A stretch of 64,000 bases of DNA from NCBI RefSeq assembly GCF_030161255.1, contig NZ_BSPX01000011.1, positions 11,127 through 75,126 of the forward strand. The letters run 5' to 3'. Both the position numbers and the translations under genes were made by a program. The stretch's first letter is position 1; each line of letters starts with the position of its first letter. Source of the DNA: Zoogloea oryzae. GTDB taxonomy: Bacteria > Pseudomonadota > Gammaproteobacteria > Burkholderiales > Rhodocyclaceae. Below, in pieces: positions 1-8,880 of the stretch. Below the pieces are notes generated by a model. That model was given only the letters and a program-made list of their open reading frames with translations, was not told the DNA's origin and made no database searches.

Positions 1-1487
1 GCCTCTTCGACCCGGCCATCGCCGAAGCCCTGCCCCAGGACATGGCCCGCCGGCTGGGTGTGCTGCCCATGTTCCGGATCGGCAACGAGCTCACCCTCGC
101 CACCACCGACCCGCAGTCCATGCCCGTGGCCGACGAGATCGAGCGCGCCAGCGGCTGCCGCCTGCGCTGGGTGCTGGCCGGCGCCGACGCGATCCAGAAA
201 TGCCTGTTCGAGGCCTACTCCGGCTCCGCCTACGATCCCGACCTGATCGACGGCAACACGATGGACCTGGAGGTCATCGAGAACACCAGCCAGGCGGGCG
301 ACACCACCACCATCGACGAGCTCGCCGCCGGCAGCCCGGTGATCAACCTGGTCAACTCGATCATCCAGCGGGCCATCCACGACAACGCCAGCGACATCCA
401 CCTGGAGCTCTTCCGCACCAAGGCGCGGGTGCGCTTCCGCATCGACGGCGTGCTGTACGAGGTGATGAACCCCCGCGCCGACCTCTTCCCGGCCCTCGTC
501 TCGCGCCTCAAGGTGATGGCCAACCTGGACATCGCCGAACGCCGCCTGCCCCAGGACGGGCGCATCCAGGTGTCCACCAAGGGCCGCACCGTGGACCTGC
601 GCTTCTCGTCGCTGCCCGGCATCTACGGCGAGAAGGTGGTGCTGCGGGTGCTCGACAAGGGCACCACGGTGCTCGACCTGCACCGCCTGGGCCTGGCCGA
701 TGGCAACCTCACGCGCTTCCGCCGCCTGCTGGCGCGCAGCCACGGCCTGCTCCTCGTCACCGGCCCCACCGGCAGCGGCAAGACGACCACCCTCTACGGC
801 GCCATCGACCACCTGCGCAGCATCGAGAAGAACATCGTCACCATCGAAGACCCGGTGGAATACCAGCTCGACATCATCAACCAGAACCAGGTGAACGAAG
901 CGGTGGGCCTCACCTTCCCGCGCATCCTGCGCCACGTGCTGCGCCAGGACCCGGACATCATCATGGTGGGCGAGATCCGCGACCGCCAGACCGCCGAGAT
1001 CGCCGTGCAGGCCGCCCTCACGGGCCACCTCGTGCTGTCCACGCTCCACACCAACGACGCCGTGGGCGCCGTGGCGCGGCTGGTGGACATGGGCGTCGAG
1101 CCCTACCTGCTGTCGTCGGCGCTGATCGGCGTGATGGCCCAGCGCCTCGTGCGGCGCATCTGCCCCGAATGCCGCAGCACCTACATCGCCCCGCCGGAGC
1201 TCGTCGAACGCTTTGGCTGGGAAGCCCGCGGCCAGGTGATGCTGGCCCGCGGCCGCGGCTGCCGCAACTGCTACGACAGCGGCTACAAGGGCCGGCTGGC
1301 GATCCACGAGCTCATCGAGATCGACCGCCCGCTGCAGAGCCTGATCGTCGCCGACGCCGGCTACGAAGCCCTCAGCGATCACGTGCGGCGCGGCCCCACG
1401 CCGGGCCTCTTCGACGACGGGCTCGACCGGGTGCTGGCCGGCCACACCACGCTGGAGGAGATCTCCCGCGTGGTGCTGCTGGAGTAA
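1..1487 (+). CDS. GspE/PilB/MshE-type pilus assembly ATPase (5'-truncated by window edge)
   Basis: Cytoplasmic hexameric ATPase that powers pilin or pseudopilin assembly. The frame is open from base 3, and the residues before the first Met (position 42) read like the family's N-terminal domain, so the true start lies outside the window. Numbered from Met-42, the Walker A motif GPTGSGKTTT is near residue 241, the Walker B/Asp box region DPDIIMVGEIRD is near 303, and the His box STLHTNDA follows. A tetracysteine zinc motif (CPEC...CRNC) lies near 373-410, as in PilB, GspE and MshE. It opens a + strand pilus operon; the GspF-like gene follows after 4 bases. PilB, GspE and MshE cannot be separated with certainty from the sequence alone; the gene order favours an MSHA-like system. 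Confidence 0.93.
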   Translation, partial: LFDPAIAEALPQDMARRLGVLPMFRIGNELTLATTDPQSMPVADEIERASGCRLRWVLAGADAIQKCLFEAYSGSAYDPDLIDGNTMDLEVIENTSQAGDTTTIDELAAGSPVINLVNSIIQRAIHDNASDIHLELFRTKARVRFRIDGVLYEVMNPRADLFPALVSRLKVMANLDIAERRLPQDGRIQVSTKGRTVDLRFSSLPGIYGEKVVLRVLDKGTTVLDLHRLGLADGNLTRFRRLLARSHGLLLVTGPTGSGKTTTLYGAIDHLRSIEKNIVTIEDPVEYQLDIINQNQVNEAVGLTFPRILRHVLRQDPDIIMVGEIRDRQTAEIAVQAALTGHLVLSTLHTNDAVGAVARLVDMGVEPYLLSSALIGVMAQRLVRRICPECRSTYIAPPELVERFGWEARGQVMLARGRGCRNCYDSGYKGRLAIHELIEIDRPLQSLIVADAGYEALSDHVRRGPTPGLFDDGLDRVLAGHTTLEEISRVVLLE

Positions 1488-1491
1488 ACCG

Positions 1492-2613
1492 ATGGCCATC
1501 GAACTCGGCCCCTCCAGCGGCGCGTCCGCCCCCACCGCCGCCAGCAGCGCGAAGGCCGCCTTTGCCGGCTGGAGCCAGCGCATCCAGGTAGCCGACCGGA
1601 TCGCCTTCACCGAACAGCTGGCGCTGCTGCTGGAAACCGGCGTGCCGCTCCACACCGCGCTCAGCGAACTCCACGCCCAGTCGCGCCGCCCGCCGGTGAA
1701 GGCGGTGCTGGCCGCGCTCCACCACGACATCCTCGAAGGCAAGCCCCTGTCCCAGGCCCTCGCCGCCCAGCCGGCGATGTTCCCCGGCACCTACACCCAC
1801 CTGGTCGCGGCGGCCGAGGAAGGCGGCTTCCTGCCCGACGTGCTGGCCCAGCTCAAGGATCTCGACGAGAAGGCCCAGAACCTGCGCGTCGCGCTGGTCT
1901 CGGCCCTCACCTATCCGGCGGTGCTGCTGGGCCTGTCGGTGATCGTCGTGGCCTTCATCCTGCTGTGGGTGTTCCCGCGCTTTGCCGACCTCTTCGCCTC
2001 CATCCACGACCGCCTGCCCGTCACCACCCTGGTGCTCATGGCCCTGTCGGACTTCCTGCACAAGTACGGCGCGCTGGTGGTGGTGGGCATCGGCGTGCTC
2101 GCGCTGGTGGGGCGGCGCGTCGCCACCTCGCCGGAAGGCCGCGCCGCCATCGAGCGGGCAGTGATGGCCACCCCGGCCCTCGGCAACATCGTGATGGGCA
2201 TCCACATGGTGCGGGTGTTCCGCATCCTGTCCCTGTCGCTGTCCCGGGGCGTGCCGCTGCTCAAGGCCCTGGCCGCCAGCCAGGACATCGCCTCCACCCG
2301 CGCCCTGCGCGAGGCCATGGAGCGCATGCGCGTGAGCGTCGAGGAAGGCCGCGGGCTTTCGGCGGCGCTCGCAGACACCGAGTTCATCCCGCCCCTGGCC
2401 CGGGAGATGCTCGCCACCGGCGAGCGCAGCGGCCACCTGGCCAAGGTGCTGGAGCGCCTCGCCGAGCACTACCAGCGCAAGCTCGAACAACGCCTCGCCA
2501 CCCTCGCCAAGGTCATCGAACCGGTGATGCTGCTGTTCATGGGCGGCCTCGTCGCCACCATCGTCAGCGCGCTGATCCTGCCCATCTTCAAGCTGTCGGC
2601 GGCTGTTCATTAG
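1492..2613 (+). CDS. GspF/PilC/MshG-type inner-membrane platform protein
   Basis: Polytopic inner-membrane platform protein that couples the assembly ATPase to the growing pilus or pseudopilus. It has 373 aa, slightly shorter than PilC/GspF (about 400). The core starts with the typical phrase 'RIAFTEQLALLLETGVPLHTAL' split over residues 35-55, and the two repeated GspF domains cover about 35-160 and 235-360. Hydrophobic segments lie near 135-165, 185-205 and 340-365. The conserved ATGERSGHLAKVL segment and the C-terminal EPVMLLFMGGLVATIV segment are both present. It starts 4 bases after the ATPase gene stop, so the two are co-transcribed. Confidence 0.93.
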   Translation: MAIELGPSSGASAPTAASSAKAAFAGWSQRIQVADRIAFTEQLALLLETGVPLHTALSELHAQSRRPPVKAVLAALHHDILEGKPLSQALAAQPAMFPGTYTHLVAAAEEGGFLPDVLAQLKDLDEKAQNLRVALVSALTYPAVLLGLSVIVVAFILLWVFPRFADLFASIHDRLPVTTLVLMALSDFLHKYGALVVVGIGVLALVGRRVATSPEGRAAIERAVMATPALGNIVMGIHMVRVFRILSLSLSRGVPLLKALAASQDIASTRALREAMERMRVSVEEGRGLSAALADTEFIPPLAREMLATGERSGHLAKVLERLAEHYQRKLEQRLATLAKVIEPVMLLFMGGLVATIVSALILPIFKLSAAVH

Positions 2614-2741
2614 GCGGACGGAATTCACGGTGAAGGCAAACTTGCACCTCAACTTTCGGCCGCTCTGGCCGTAACAGGGTCCATACCTGCTCACCGGGCG
2701 GAGTGCTCCCGCCCATTGCACTACAAGAACCGGAGTCCGCA

Positions 2742-3254
2742 ATGAAGATTCGCCGCCCCCGCCTGCAAGACGGCTTCACGCTTGTCGAACTGCTGATCGT
2801 CGTGGTCATCCTCGGCGTGCTGGCCGCCATCGCCATTCCGCAGTTTTCCGCCTCCACCGACGACAGCAAGGCCGCCGCGCTGGACGCCACCCTGAGCAAC
2901 CTGCGCACCGCCATCGAGCTGTACTACCAGCAGCACGGCAGCTACCCTAGCGCCGTGGCCGCCGGCGGCTCCTTCGGGGCGATCGACACCGAAGCCGCCT
3001 TCGTTTCTCAGCTGGTCAAATTCACCAGTGCTACCGGCGCCGTCAGCAACACCAAGGACGCCACCTACAAGTACGGCCCCTACCTCAAGAAGAGCACCAT
3101 CCCCGCCGATCCGATGAAGAACGTCGCCACCGTCGAAGTCATCAACCTCGGCAGCCTGGGCATGACCGCCACCTCTGGTGATCCCGGCGGCTGGAAGTTC
3201 GACAACAAGACCGGCCAGCTGATCGTCAACATCGCCGCCTACCAGTCCCGCTGA
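2742..3254 (+). CDS. Type IV pilin-like / major pseudopilin
   Basis: Prepilin of 170 aa, probably the main structural subunit of this system. The prepilin peptidase site is at G11|F12 in QDGFTLVELL, with the conserved Glu at mature position 5 and a strongly hydrophobic alpha-helix (LLIVVVILGVLAAIAIP). The start chosen is ATG 2742 with upstream CGGAG; an in-frame ATG at 2703 would add a non-hydrophobic leader. The globular part has no cysteines, so the D-loop disulfide of classical pilins is absent. The C-terminal GGWKFDNKTGQL is more like GspG-type pseudopilins. It may correspond to MshA by position (after the ATPase and platform genes). Confidence 0.85.
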   Translation: MKIRRPRLQDGFTLVELLIVVVILGVLAAIAIPQFSASTDDSKAAALDATLSNLRTAIELYYQQHGSYPSAVAAGGSFGAIDTEAAFVSQLVKFTSATGAVSNTKDATYKYGPYLKKSTIPADPMKNVATVEVINLGSLGMTATSGDPGGWKFDNKTGQLIVNIAAYQSR

Positions 3255-3264
3255 TCTTGCCGCC

Positions 3265-3837
3265 GTGGCAGCGCCCGGCATCCGCCCCGCCCGTTGCGGC
3301 GGGGTGACCCTCATCGAACTGCTCATCGCCGTCGGCATCCTCGCCATGCTTGCCGCCTCGGCCGCCCCCCTGATCTCCGCCACCAGCCGCCCGGCCCAGG
3401 CCGCCAAGGCCGCCGAGCAGCTCGCCGCGGCCCTGCGTTTCGCCCGCGACGAGGCCCTGCGCACCCAGAACCCCTGCGGCGTGATCTTCGCCGCCGGCAG
3501 CGCCAGCGACAGCTACAAGGTTTACACCCTCGACACCAGCAGCGCGCCGCCCACCCCGCTCTACACCGTCCGCCACCCGCTCTCCCGCCAGCTCTACGCC
3601 GAGACCCTCGGCAGCGGCAGCCGCCATCCCGACACCCGCCTCGACAGCAATCTGGTCGTGCTGCCTTCGGGCACCGCGAGCGCCCTGTCCTTCCTCGCCG
3701 ACGGCGCCCCGGCGACCACCCAGGGCAGCGCCCTGCAGCGCCTCGCCAGCGGCAGCGCGCGGGTGCGCGTCCAGGCCGGCAGCCACACCCGCGACGTGCT
3801 GGTGGCCGCAGAGACCGGCCGCATCACCTTCCAGTAA
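3265..3837 (+). CDS. GspH/FimT-type minor pseudopilin
   Basis: Minor pseudopilin, 190 aa from a GTG start at 3265. The prepilin cleavage context is C-G-G|V-T-L-I-E-L-L with Glu at mature position 5, followed by a hydrophobic helix ending near residue 38. The sequence after the helix, AAEQLAAALRFARDEALRTQNPCGVIF, is the signature of the GspH/FimT family. The gene lies 10 bases after the major pilin gene. No strong ribosome binding site precedes the GTG, so the exact start is uncertain, but the cleavage motif fixes the mature protein. The position equals mshC in MSHA loci. Confidence 0.85.
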   Translation: MAAPGIRPARCGGVTLIELLIAVGILAMLAASAAPLISATSRPAQAAKAAEQLAAALRFARDEALRTQNPCGVIFAAGSASDSYKVYTLDTSSAPPTPLYTVRHPLSRQLYAETLGSGSRHPDTRLDSNLVVLPSGTASALSFLADGAPATTQGSALQRLASGSARVRVQAGSHTRDVLVAAETGRITFQ

Positions 3838-3841
3838 GGCC

Positions 3842-4255
3842 ATGAAACGCCAGCGCGGATTCGGCTACATCGAAGCCCTGGTGGCGGTGGTGCTGCTGGC
3901 GATCGCCATCGTCCCGGCCCTCGACGCCCTCTCCAACGCAACCCGTGGCGCCCCGACCGCCGACCGGGACGACGACCTGTGGCAGGCCGTCGCCAACAAG
4001 CTCTCCGACGTCGCCGGCGCCCGCTTCGACGACCTGGACACCGCCGCGTCGCTTGCCGGCAGCGCCACCACCGCGAGCCTGTTCTCCGACGCCAGCGGCG
4101 CCACGCCGCGGGTGATGATCTACCTCAGCCGCTACGACGGCGACAACGCCGACGGCGACAACAACCCCTTCACCGGCACCGACGCCGACCTGATCTGGGT
4201 CCGCGCCGCCATCACCGACCCGCCGGTCGAGATGACCACCCTGGTGACCCGATGA
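3842..4255 (+). CDS. GspI/PilV/MshD-type minor pseudopilin
   Basis: Minor pseudopilin of 137 aa. N-terminal MKRQRG|FGYIEALVAVVLLAIAI has a prepilin peptidase site and Glu at mature position 5. The small globular part carries an acidic DGDNADGDNNPF stretch near its C-terminus. It starts 4 bases after the previous pseudopilin gene and its stop overlaps the next start (ATGA at 4252-4255), which indicates translational coupling. Probable role: part of the tip complex that primes pilus assembly. Confidence 0.82.
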   Translation: MKRQRGFGYIEALVAVVLLAIAIVPALDALSNATRGAPTADRDDDLWQAVANKLSDVAGARFDDLDTAASLAGSATTASLFSDASGATPRVMIYLSRYDGDNADGDNNPFTGTDADLIWVRAAITDPPVEMTTLVTR

Positions 4256-4980
4256 AGCCGCAGCGGGGTGTCGCCCTGGTCGAGCTGCTGGTCGCCGCGC
4301 TGATCGCCGCGCTGGTGCTGGGCAGCCTCGCCGGCATGCTCGGCGGCCTGCGCCAGAGCGACGCCGTGATCGAAGAGCGCGCCGTGCTCCAGCGCGACGC
4401 CCGCCTGGCCCTGGAGCGCATTGCCGCGATGGTCGAAGCCAGCACCCGCCTGATGGTGCCCCTCGAAGTCACCACCACCGCCCGCGACGTGCTCGCGGTG
4501 GCCCTGCCCCCCGGCGTCGACCGCAACGGCGACGGCTACGCCGATGCCGACAACGACAAGAACGGCGTCGTGGACGACGACCTGCCCGCCGACGAGACCA
4601 ACGACGGCGGCGCCGGCATCATCGGCATCGACGACGACGGGGACGGCCTGGTGGATAACGGCGCGAGCTTCACCGACAACGACGAGAACGGCACCATCGG
4701 CAGCGCGCCGGTCGCCCCCAGGACCGGCGCCGACTGGATCGACCCGGTGGTGTATTACCGGGTCGGCACCCAGCTGGTGGAGCGCCTGCCCAACATCGCG
4801 CCCTTCAACGGCAACGACTACTCCGTGCGCCCCATCGCCGACAACGTGACCGCCTTCAGCGTCACCCGCGTCGCCACCGGCAACCGGCGCTACCGGGAAG
4901 TCCTCGTCCAGCTCACCCTGACCGGCCCCGGCGGCGAAACCGGCAGCTGGTCGCGCCGCCTGCGGGTGGGGGCGCGATGA
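4252..4980 (+). CDS. GspJ/PilW/MshO-type minor pseudopilin with acidic Dx[DN]xDG repeats
   Basis: Minor pseudopilin of 242 aa starting at the ATGA overlap. MKPQRG|VALVELLVAAL carries the prepilin site with Glu at mature position 5. The helix is followed by RDARLALERIAAMVEAS, typical of PilW/GspJ. Residues about 85-145 form a very acidic insert with several Dx[DN]xDG-like loops (for example DRNGDGYADADND and DDDGDGLVDNG), which resemble calcium-binding loops of thrombospondin type-3 or dockerin repeats. The C-terminus returns to an ordinary pseudopilin fold (RRYREVLVQLTLTG). The 3' end overlaps the next gene by 4 bases (ATGA at 4977). Confidence 0.83.
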   Translation: MKPQRGVALVELLVAALIAALVLGSLAGMLGGLRQSDAVIEERAVLQRDARLALERIAAMVEASTRLMVPLEVTTTARDVLAVALPPGVDRNGDGYADADNDKNGVVDDDLPADETNDGGAGIIGIDDDGDGLVDNGASFTDNDENGTIGSAPVAPRTGADWIDPVVYYRVGTQLVERLPNIAPFNGNDYSVRPIADNVTAFSVTRVATGNRRYREVLVQLTLTGPGGETGSWSRRLRVGAR

Positions 4981-7139
4981 GCTGCCGCACCCGGGGCTTC
5001 CTGCTGCTGCCGGTCAGCCTGCTGCTGATCGTCATCGGGGTGGTCACCTTCGGCCTCGTGCAGGACATCGGCACCGGCGCCCGCAGCAACCTGCGCGAAA
5101 CCGAGCGGGCGCGCCGCATCGCCGAGGCCGGCATCGCCCACGCCACCTGGAAGCTCAACCAGCTCGCCACATGCAGCGGCTACACCGACCTGCCCGCCAC
5201 CTCGATGGGCAGCGACAGCTACAAGGTCAGCGTCAGCCCCACCTCCGGCAGCCCGGTCACCCTCACGTCCACCGCCACCCTGGCCAGCGGACTGCCGGGC
5301 GCACGGGCCACCGTCAGCCGGCAGGTGCCCAAGACCGCCGGCAACACCCTCACCTACACCGTCAAGACCGACAGCAGCGGCGCCGACACCTACCTTGACG
5401 CCGCCAATACGACGAAGAACTATGGCGCTTCCGCCACCCTTCAGCTCCAGCAGGGCGCCAGCTACCCCCTGCTCCAGTTCGACCTCTCCACACTCCCGAA
5501 GGGCAGCCGCATCGTCGACGCCCAGCTCGTCCTGTACCGGGAGAATGCCGGCAGCCTGTCCCTGTCTGGGCGCGTCGTGAACGCCCACCGGGTGCTCGAG
5601 CCCTGGGTGCCCGGCACCAAGAACGGCAGCACCTCCGCCGACGGCGCCACCTGGCTGACCCGCGACGGCTTCAAGGCCTGGCAGATGGCCGGCGCCACCA
5701 TCGAGTCGACGAGCGCGCTCGATGCGCCCCACACCCACTACTACCTGTCGGGCTACACGATCACCTGGGGCCTCACCAACCTCGTCCAGGGCTGGGTTGA
5801 CCAACGCTATCCCAACTACGGCGTCCTGCTCGTCCCCACCTCCAGCTTCACCGAGGCCTACGCCTCGGCCGAGGCCTCCGACGCCACCCGTATCCCCAAG
5901 CTGGTCATCAAGTACATCGCCCCCTGCGGTGCGCTCAACCCACCCCAGGACGGCATCAGCGGCCGGGTCGCCTGGTGGAAGCTCGACGAGACCACCGGCG
6001 CCTCCGCTGGCGACGCCATCGGCGGCCACACCGGCAGCGTCACCGGCGGCAGCTGGAGCAGCGCCGGCGGCGTGGCTGGGGGCGCGCTCAGCTTTGCCTC
6101 TGCCGGCAAGGTCACGGTCACCCACACCAGCGACCTCTCCATGAGCGGAGACTTCAGCCTGGCCGCCTGGATCAACATGAGCGACCGCAACGGCAAACGC
6201 CCCGTCCTCTACAAGGGCACCGCCGCCAACGAGGCCAACTACGCCATGGGCACCCGCGACGGCGAAATGTACTTCGAGTACTTCGCCAACAACGCCTGGC
6301 GCACCTACACCACCACCGGCCTCAACCTGAAACCCGGCACCTACTACCACCTGGCCGCCACCTACAAGGACATCCTGCGCCAGATCAAGCTCTACGTGGA
6401 TGGCAATCTCGTCGGCACCTTCACGGCAAGCTTCGGCAACACGCCTGTCGTCAACACCCGCAACCTGCTGATCGGCAACACCCCCTACAACGAGAACTTC
6501 CTGGGGCGGCTCGACGACGTGCAGATCATCGCCTCCACCCTCGACGCAACCGGTGTGCTCAGCGCGATGGGCGGCAGCGTGCGCCTGCCAGTGGCCGACG
6601 CCTACGTCTCCAGCAACCTGCCCGGCAACGTCAACTACGGCACCACCACGCCCCTGCAGCTCGCCTACGTGCCTGACAACCGGCCGATCCTGCGCTTCGA
6701 TCTCTCCAACGTGCCAGCCGGCACCGTCATCAAGCGCGCCATCCTGTCCTTCCACGTGGAGAACTCACTCATCCTCAGCCTCTCCCTCAGCGCCAAGCTC
6801 TACCCGCTCACCGAAAGCTGGGTCGAAGGCACCCAGAACGGCGCCATCTCGAGCGGCGGCGTGAGCTGGAGCAAGCGCCAGAACGCCCCGGACCTCGCCT
6901 GGACCAACGCCGGCGGCACCTTCGCCAACAGCCTCGCCGGCACCCTCTCCCTGCCCCTGGGCGCCTCGCCCCAGCGCTACTGGGAGGTGAACATCACCAC
7001 CACGGTGCAGGAATGGGTCGACGGCGTGCGGCCCAACAACGGGCTGGTCGCCCTGATGACCTTCGGCGTGGACACCGCCACGATTTCCAGCCGCGAAAGC
7101 CTGCGCCAGGAACCCCGCCTCGTCATCACCACCAATTAG
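4977..7139 (+). CDS. Giant minor pseudopilin (GspK/PilX/MshP-like) fused to DNRLRE-LamG-DNRLRE adhesin region
   Basis: A 720-aa protein, three to four times the size of a normal PilX or MshP. The N-terminus MSCRTRG|FLLLPVSLLLIVIGVV is a prepilin-type signal without Glu at mature position 5 (Pro instead), as in GspK-like tip pseudopilins; RETERARRIAEAGIAHATWKL follows, typical of PilX/GspK. After about residue 120 come: a DNRLRE-like beta domain (about 125-310, with DTYLDA, NYGASATLQL, LLQFDLSTLPKG and TNLVQGWVD), a LamG/concanavalin A-like domain (about 325-530, VAWWKLDE and NYAMGTRDGEMYF) and a second DNRLRE domain (about 535-720, DAYVSSN, NYGTTTPLQL and VQEWVDG). Known DNRLRE and LamG domains bind carbohydrate or act in adhesion. 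In MSHA loci MshP is followed by a separate LamG-bearing MshQ; here both roles appear to be fused (inference). Confidence 0.85.
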   Translation: MSCRTRGFLLLPVSLLLIVIGVVTFGLVQDIGTGARSNLRETERARRIAEAGIAHATWKLNQLATCSGYTDLPATSMGSDSYKVSVSPTSGSPVTLTSTATLASGLPGARATVSRQVPKTAGNTLTYTVKTDSSGADTYLDAANTTKNYGASATLQLQQGASYPLLQFDLSTLPKGSRIVDAQLVLYRENAGSLSLSGRVVNAHRVLEPWVPGTKNGSTSADGATWLTRDGFKAWQMAGATIESTSALDAPHTHYYLSGYTITWGLTNLVQGWVDQRYPNYGVLLVPTSSFTEAYASAEASDATRIPKLVIKYIAPCGALNPPQDGISGRVAWWKLDETTGASAGDAIGGHTGSVTGGSWSSAGGVAGGALSFASAGKVTVTHTSDLSMSGDFSLAAWINMSDRNGKRPVLYKGTAANEANYAMGTRDGEMYFEYFANNAWRTYTTTGLNLKPGTYYHLAATYKDILRQIKLYVDGNLVGTFTASFGNTPVVNTRNLLIGNTPYNENFLGRLDDVQIIASTLDATGVLSAMGGSVRLPVADAYVSSNLPGNVNYGTTTPLQLAYVPDNRPILRFDLSNVPAGTVIKRAILSFHVENSLILSLSLSAKLYPLTESWVEGTQNGAISSGGVSWSKRQNAPDLAWTNAGGTFANSLAGTLSLPLGASPQRYWEVNITTTVQEWVDGVRPNNGLVALMTFGVDTATISSRESLRQEPRLVITTN

Positions 7140-7175
7140 GCCTCGATGCTCAAGGAATGACCGGCGCCCGCCGAT

Positions 7176-8282
7176 ATGGGTGCCATGGAGTACAACGCAC
7201 TCTGGACATCCCTGAAAGGCCGCCTCGCCGGCCTCAAAGCCCCGTGGCCCGCCATCCGGCGGAACACGCCCATCGGCTTTGATCTCGCCAGCGAGCGTCT
7301 CAATCTCGCCCAGATCACCCGTGCCGGCACCGAGCTGCGCTGGCAGGCGGTGGCCGGGCTGCCCTACCCCACGCCCCGCGCCGAGCTGCTCGCCGATCCG
7401 GCGGCCTTCCGCAGCTTCGTCCGCGACGGGTTCAAGCGCCACGGTTTTCGCGGCCGTCGCGTGGTCAGCGTGCTGCCGCCGGGTGAGCTGCAGGTGATCT
7501 CGGTGGACTACACCACCCCCAACGGTCAGGACGACACCGCCACCCTGCTGCGCACCCTCAAGGAACGCTTCAAGAGCGGCCTCGACGACGCGGTGGTGGA
7601 CGTGCTCCCGATCCGCCGCCCGCCCGAAAGCAACCTGCGCTCGGCGGTGGTCGCCGTGGCCCCGCGGGAGCGGGTCATCGCCCATCTCGATCTGCTCCAG
7701 TCCGCCGGGCTCGAGCCCGTGGCCGTGGACATCGGCCCCGCCGCCCTGGCCCGCGTCGCCCGGGCGCTGGTCACCGGCGATCCACGGGCCAACCAGCTCA
7801 TCATCAACTTCGGCGCCCGCCACAGCTACCTCACCCTGCTGTGGGGCCGCCGGCTGATGTTCGACCGCAGCCTCGACTTCGGCGAAGCCCATCTGGCCGA
7901 CACCCTCGCCCGCAACCTCGACCTGCACGCCGAACGGGCCCTCGCCCTGCTGCGCAAGCACGGCCTGCCCAGCCGTGGCGACGAGATCAGCAGCACCATC
8001 GTCGAGTTGCTCCAGCCGGATTTCCAGCAGCTCGCCCACGAGGTGGCGCGGGTGCTGATCTACTTCGCCTCCCAAACCCACGGCGGCTCGGTGGATGGCA
8101 TCTACATCTGCGGCAGCATCGCCCGCCTGGGCGGCGCTGCCGAATTCATCGGCCGCCTGCTGGCGATGCCCGTGCAGGTGCTCGACCTGTGGAAGATCCC
8201 CGGCAACGAGGGCGTGCCCATCGTCGAACCACCGGCCGGGATGACCGTCGCCGCCGGCCTCGCCCTGCGCGCGACCGCCTGA
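7176..8282 (+). CDS. PilM/MshI-like actin-fold pilus alignment protein
   Basis: A 368-aa cytoplasmic protein with an actin-like ATPase fold of the PilM/GspL-N type. The opening IGFDLASERLNLAQI is the phosphate-1-like strand, VVSVLPPGELQVISVDY matches the PilM central region, and LIINFGARHSYLTLLWGRRLMFDRSLDFG is the phosphate-2-like segment with DR. PilM binds the N-terminal tail of PilN on the inside of the membrane. The next gene starts 2 bases after the stop. ATG 7176 is used; ATG 7185, three codons later, is equally possible. Confidence 0.82.
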   Translation: MGAMEYNALWTSLKGRLAGLKAPWPAIRRNTPIGFDLASERLNLAQITRAGTELRWQAVAGLPYPTPRAELLADPAAFRSFVRDGFKRHGFRGRRVVSVLPPGELQVISVDYTTPNGQDDTATLLRTLKERFKSGLDDAVVDVLPIRRPPESNLRSAVVAVAPRERVIAHLDLLQSAGLEPVAVDIGPAALARVARALVTGDPRANQLIINFGARHSYLTLLWGRRLMFDRSLDFGEAHLADTLARNLDLHAERALALLRKHGLPSRGDEISSTIVELLQPDFQQLAHEVARVLIYFASQTHGGSVDGIYICGSIARLGGAAEFIGRLLAMPVQVLDLWKIPGNEGVPIVEPPAGMTVAAGLALRATA

Positions 8283-8283
8283 C

Positions 8284-8880
8284 ATGGCCGACATCGACCT
8301 GATCCCCGCCTCCTGGCGTGCTGAACAGCGGGCGCGACGCACCCTGCGCGGCGGGCTGGTCGCCGTCGGCTGCGCCATCGCCGCGGTCGCCGCAGTGCGC
8401 ATCGGGCTCGAGATCACCAACCGCCAGGCCACCACCGCGCTGCAGACGCTCCAGGCCCAGCGCCGCGACAGCGAACGCATCGTGGCCCGCCTCACCGCCC
8501 TCAACGCGCGGGTCGATGAAGCCCGCGAGCTGTCCCGCAAGATCGCCGCCCTGCGCGGCACCGACGTGGTGGGTGGCGTGCTCGTGCCCATCGACCAGGC
8601 CCTGGGCGAGTCGGTGTGGTTCGACGAGCTGATCTACACCCGCATCCCCGCCCTGCCCCAGCCCGGCACGCCCATCGCCCCGGCCGACGCCAGCCTCGCC
8701 ATCCACGGCAAGGCGCCGGACCCGGCCACCATCGGCGCGTTTGCCGAGGCCCTCGGCAGCGCCGGCCCCTGCGCCAAGCCCCGGCTGGTGCCCGGCAACG
8801 TCAAGCAGTACAACCGCTTCGAGCTGATGGAGTTCGCCCTCAACTGCCCGCTCACGCTGCGTGGTGGAGACAAATCGTGA
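8284..8880 (+). CDS. PilN-like inner-membrane pilus alignment protein
   Basis: A 198-aa bitopic membrane protein. The N-terminal MADIDLIPASWRAEQRARR is the PilN-type PilM-binding motif (I-[DN]-L-[IL]-P), followed by one membrane segment (about 24-42) and a coiled-coil-prone periplasmic part (about 47-85). It is followed by a GTGA overlap with the PilO-like gene, so the PilN-O pair is translationally coupled, as expected for heterodimer partners. Confidence 0.82.
   Translation: MADIDLIPASWRAEQRARRTLRGGLVAVGCAIAAVAAVRIGLEITNRQATTALQTLQAQRRDSERIVARLTALNARVDEARELSRKIAALRGTDVVGGVLVPIDQALGESVWFDELIYTRIPALPQPGTPIAPADASLAIHGKAPDPATIGAFAEALGSAGPCAKPRLVPGNVKQYNRFELMEFALNCPLTLRGGDKS

Noticed and set aside
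4890..8591. Two long - strand frames (621 and 608 codons) antisense to the pilus genes
   Set aside because: Codon bias artefacts of high GC; the + strand genes have unmistakable motifs and overlapping starts.
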